The position numbers and the translations under genes were made by a program. Below are positions 7,249 through 9,097 of a stretch of 9,097 nt of DNA, piece by piece. A model generated the notes under the pieces. It saw only the letters and a program-made list of their open reading frames with translations, did no database searches and was not told where the DNA came from. This stretch comes from Methanobacteriota archaeon (GTDB lineage: Archaea; Thermoplasmatota; Poseidoniia; Poseidoniales; Thalassarchaeaceae): assembly GCA_002731195.1 (NCBI GenBank), contig PCAI01000061.1:1-9097 (forward strand), in the 5' to 3' direction. Each line of letters starts with the position of its first letter. Positions within the stretch are counted from its first letter, which is position 1.

Positions 7249-7572
7249 ATGCCTAAATTTATGTACTCAGGAAGTTATACTGCCAAAGGTGCTGCTGGAA
7301 TCCTCAAAGAAGGTGCAACAGCACGTAGAGATGAAGCTGCGAGAATCGCAGAATCATTCGGAGGAACGCTAGAATCTTATTATTGGTGTTATGGAGAAAA
7401 AGATTTCATGTGTATTATGGATGTCCCTGATAAGGTCAAGATAACAGCTTTCGCTCTTACAGTTGGTGCATCAGGAGTTTTCAATGGTAAATTAACACCT
7501 TTAATTACTGTAGAAGAAATGGATGAAATAACTAGTACTGAACTTGGTAATTTTACTCTTCCAGGCCAATGA
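7249..7572 (+). CDS. GYD domain-containing protein
   Basis: This is a 107-aa soluble protein of the GYD superfamily, a ferredoxin-like alpha/beta fold. It opens with strand 'KFMYSGSYTAKG', then helix 'TARRDEAARIAESFGG', strand 'TLESYYWCYGEKDFMCIMDVPD', helix 'KITAFALTVGASG' and strand 'KLTPLITVEEMDEI'. This order matches the family over about 90 residues. The signature G-x-Y-D loop reads G49-E-K-D52, so the tyrosine is replaced by lysine. The biochemical role of GYD proteins is not established; they resemble small dimeric ligand-binding or stress-related proteins, and no catalytic residues can be assigned. It has its own TATA box, and its stop is 15 bases from that of the convergent lipoprotein gene. 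Confidence 0.88.
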   Translation: MPKFMYSGSYTAKGAAGILKEGATARRDEAARIAESFGGTLESYYWCYGEKDFMCIMDVPDKVKITAFALTVGASGVFNGKLTPLITVEEMDEITSTELGNFTLPGQ

Positions 7573-7587
7573 AATCTGATGTACTTC

Positions 7588-8934
7588 TCAGAGGTTATTT
7601 GCACAAGTATCTCCATTATCATCTGAATTAGTTCCATCCGGGCAGATTGTATTTTTCCAAAAGATATCGTCCAAGATTGCTCCAGTTAGGTCCGCATCAC
7701 TTAGATTTACTTCAACCACCATTGATCCACTTAGATCAACTCCAGTCAGGTCAACCCCAGAGAGGTCGGTATCAGCCAGCCTGACATTGGGTCCCAAAAT
7801 AGCTCCTCCAGTGCATATGTATCCCTCGAATAGGCTGCTTGGGCACCCAGTCAGGTTTGCCGCCCGGATTGCTTCTGGGGGCCTCACACTGAGGTCCAAA
7901 CCAGTCAGATCTACATTTTCAATCCAGATAGTCAAAGACGAGGTCGGACCAAGAATATAGTATGGACAATAGGACAAATCTAAAGAATCCAAAAGATCTC
8001 CCATTAATTGGACATATTCCTCCCTATCGCCTCCTTCCTCGCTAACGGGACAAGAGTCCATTAGTGGGTCGGCAATGCAAAGCCAACCCTCTGGAAGATT
8101 AGATGGGCAGCCCAAAAGCGCAAGAGCAGATATGTCGTATAGCTCCCCACTACTCAGATCCACGTCGCTAAGATCAGCATACCTCAATTCCGCCTCGGAG
8201 AAATTGACGCCCGTCAAATCTGCATTAGAAAAGTCGGTTAGTATTAGGGCTGACTTGGAGAAATCAGCGTCAGTAAGATCAGCGTTACTAAAGTTGGTGA
8301 GGATAAGTCCTAGTTCGACACCACTCATGCTTGTCTCCCTGAGGCTTGAATGGGACAGGTTGGCTGGAATGGAGCCAGGAAAAACAATCCCGTCTATTGT
8401 CCGAGCAGGCCAAAAGGACATTTCATGCCTACCATCGAGGTTGATTCCGTCTAGATTTGATTCCGGTCCGAAGTATATCATTTTCTCTTTGATGTGATCA
8501 GGAACTCGACCCTCATCTAATATGCCATCTCCATCTTTGTCATTCCATCCGGAATACCAAAAAGTATGCTCATCGTAAATTGCGCCTTCGAAGTTGGTTC
8601 CAGTGATAGTGGCATTGATGAATTTGGTCCCTCTGATTATGCTTCCACTAAGGTCAGCTCCACTAAGGTCAGCTCCACTAAGGTCAGCGTATGAAAGAAT
8701 GGCTCCAGAGAAGTCGGCATCTCTGAGATCGAATCCACTGAGGTTGACTTCTTTGGCATATACCAAGTCAAGAGCATCATTTCCTGTTGCGAAGACGGTT
8801 CTGTTTGGTACACATGTTGTTCCTTCTGGAGGGTTGTCTGGACATCCAATTCTAGAATCATCGTTTCCCAAGCAACCTGCTAGAGGGACTAGAATCAGAA
8901 TCAGAGATATTGCTAATGCGCTTGTTTTCATCAT
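7588..8934 (-). CDS. Secreted pentapeptide-repeat lipoprotein with repeated two-cysteine modules
   Basis: This 448-aa precursor has a signal sequence and a lipobox 'PLAGC' with C21 as the probable lipidated residue, so the mature protein should be tethered outside the cell. Pentapeptide repeats (A-D/N-L-S/T-G type), which form a right-handed beta-helix, occur in three blocks at about 57-118, 191-253 and 331-422. Three copies of a module GCPxxxxEGxxC begin at C31, C266 and C364, each with exactly nine residues between the cysteines; a C-terminal pair (C431, C444) and C285/C323 add more. 'NDKDGDGILDEG' (131-142) looks like a calcium-binding loop of the thrombospondin type 3 or dockerin kind. 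Pentapeptide proteins have varied roles and no ligand is evident. Two ATG codons in a row open the gene and either could be used. A TATA-like box centred about 23 nt upstream suggests a leaderless message. The G+C content is visibly higher than in the rest of the window. Confidence 0.9.
   Translation of the reverse strand: MMKTSALAISLILILVPLAGCLGNDDSRIGCPDNPPEGTTCVPNRTVFATGNDALDLVYAKEVNLSGFDLRDADFSGAILSYADLSGADLSGADLSGSIIRGTKFINATITGTNFEGAIYDEHTFWYSGWNDKDGDGILDEGRVPDHIKEKMIYFGPESNLDGINLDGRHEMSFWPARTIDGIVFPGSIPANLSHSSLRETSMSGVELGLILTNFSNADLTDADFSKSALILTDFSNADLTGVNFSEAELRYADLSDVDLSSGELYDISALALLGCPSNLPEGWLCIADPLMDSCPVSEEGGDREEYVQLMGDLLDSLDLSYCPYYILGPTSSLTIWIENVDLTGLDLSVRPPEAIRAANLTGCPSSLFEGYICTGGAILGPNVRLADTDLSGVDLTGVDLSGSMVVEVNLSDADLTGAILDDIFWKNTICPDGTNSDDNGDTCANNL
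8188..8307 (-). repeat. Two tandem 60-bp degenerate repeats inside the lipoprotein gene
   Basis: Residues 210-229 and 230-249 align without gaps: LILTNFSNADLTDADFSKSA against LILTDFSNADLTGVNFSEAE, 14 of 20 identical. The unit is four pentapeptides long, so the second block grew by duplication of a whole coil rather than of single repeats. The DNA copies have diverged, so this event is older than the 15-bp repeat in the same gene. Confidence 0.75.
8645..8689 (-). repeat. Three near-identical 15-bp tandem repeats encoding ADLSG
   Basis: On the plus strand the unit CCACTAAGGTCAGCT occurs three times in a row; only the last base of the third copy differs (G for T). It encodes ADLSG three times (about residues 83-97). 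The identity extends to the third codon positions, which points to recent slippage or unequal crossing-over. Confidence 0.9.
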
Positions 8935-8952
8935 TCACCGTTAAAGAGGGGC

Positions 8953-8962
8953 ATAAATAAAT
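8953..8962 (-). promoter_or_regulatory. TATA-like box of the lipoprotein gene, possibly shared with a rightward gene
   Basis: The minus strand reads ATTTATTTAT, centred about 23 nt before the first ATG at 8934, so transcription should start near the start codons. Just upstream on that strand TGGAAG has the purine/AA pattern of an archaeal BRE, which favours leftward use. The same box lies about 26 nt before an ATG at 8984 on the plus strand, but the plus-strand flank (GAGGGGC) is not BRE-like. Confidence 0.55.
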
Positions 8963-8983
8963 CTTCCACTTTCAATGGGAGTA

Positions 8984-9097
8984 ATGAAGAGGCCCATGTG
9001 TATGCGGGCATCAATTACTGTATCCTATCATCCACATTTGATCAATGGGGTCCCTGTAATACCCAAACAACCTTCTACTACGGATTTTGTGTTATCA
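8984..9097 (+). CDS. Possible truncated reading frame running off the right edge
   Basis: From ATG at 8984 the frame is open for 38 codons to the window edge (MKRPMCMRASITVSYHPHLI and onward to ...TDFVLS). An in-frame ATG at 8975 would add three residues. The TATA-like box at 8953-8962 is well placed for a leaderless start at 8984. No family is recognisable from so short a piece. The opposite strand is also open from 9096 to a TGA at 9028, so the coding strand here is uncertain. Nothing else is seen in 8935-9097. Confidence 0.3.
   Translation, partial: MKRPMCMRASITVSYHPHLINGVPVIPKQPSTTDFVLS

Noticed and set aside
8641..8690. Short direct repeats suggestive of a CRISPR or regulatory array
   Set aside because: The 15-bp units are contiguous with no spacers, are in frame and encode pentapeptides.
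8075..8944. Plus-strand open frames (8075-8497 and 8594-8944) with repetitive LRSAP-like translations
   Set aside because: They are antisense to the lipoprotein gene, and their repeats are only the reverse reading of the ADLSG codons. The minus strand has a signal sequence, lipobox and family repeats.
9028..9096. Minus-strand frame open from the right edge to TGA at 9028 as the 3' end of a leftward gene
   Set aside because: It is only 22 codons with no recognisable motif, so it cannot be told from chance; the opposite strand is equally open.
1..9097. A defence island or other coordinated new system
   Set aside because: A helicase, a P-loop kinase-like protein and proteases are present, but each reads as a housekeeping family. 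There are no nuclease, toxin, integrase or transposase genes, and strand changes break the window into separate units.

Overview
The window looks archaeal and AT-rich. A marine Thermoplasmatota-type genome (Marine Group II or III, 'Poseidoniia'-like) is my best guess. The grounds are an Lhr-type helicase, a type I signal peptidase with histidine in place of the bacterial catalytic lysine, a nucleotide-kinase-like P-loop protein of the archaeal UPF0200 kind, TATA-like boxes about 25 nt upstream of start codons (leaderless transcripts), T-run termination and very tight gene packing. The taxonomic placement is inference from style and gene content, not from a marker gene.

Layout. 1-291 (+): the 3' end of a small multi-pass membrane protein. 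300-3855 (-): a two-gene unit of a large Lhr-family helicase (991 aa) followed by a small P-loop kinase-like protein. 3936-5352 (+): a two-gene unit of a two-pass membrane protein of unknown function and an archaeal signal peptidase I, joined by a strong ribosome binding site. 5353-6906 (-): a site-2 protease (M50) with a PDZ-like insert, abutting the signal peptidase gene tail to tail with no spacer. 6989-7180 (+): a 63-aa charged, helical protein of unknown function. 7249-7572 (+): a GYD-domain protein behind a clear TATA box. 7588-8934 (-): a secreted pentapeptide-repeat lipoprotein with a recurring two-cysteine module. 8935-9097: an AT-rich divergent promoter region, then a possible truncated reading frame running off the right edge. 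No stretch over 300 bases lacks a gene.

How the genes fit together. The helicase and kinase-like gene share a strand and overlap or nearly touch, so they are probably co-transcribed; a shared function is not established. The central block groups two membrane proteases, signal peptidase I and site-2 protease, with a small membrane protein translationally linked to the peptidase. This suggests a membrane protein-processing neighbourhood, although the two proteases are on opposite strands. The right end holds a lipoprotein gene of clearly higher G+C than the rest, with internal tandem duplications at the DNA level. I see no mobile element, CRISPR array, tRNA or rRNA, and no convincing new defence or metabolic system. 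The most unusual items are the modular lipoprotein, the membrane-protein/signal-peptidase pair and the extended Lhr C-terminus.
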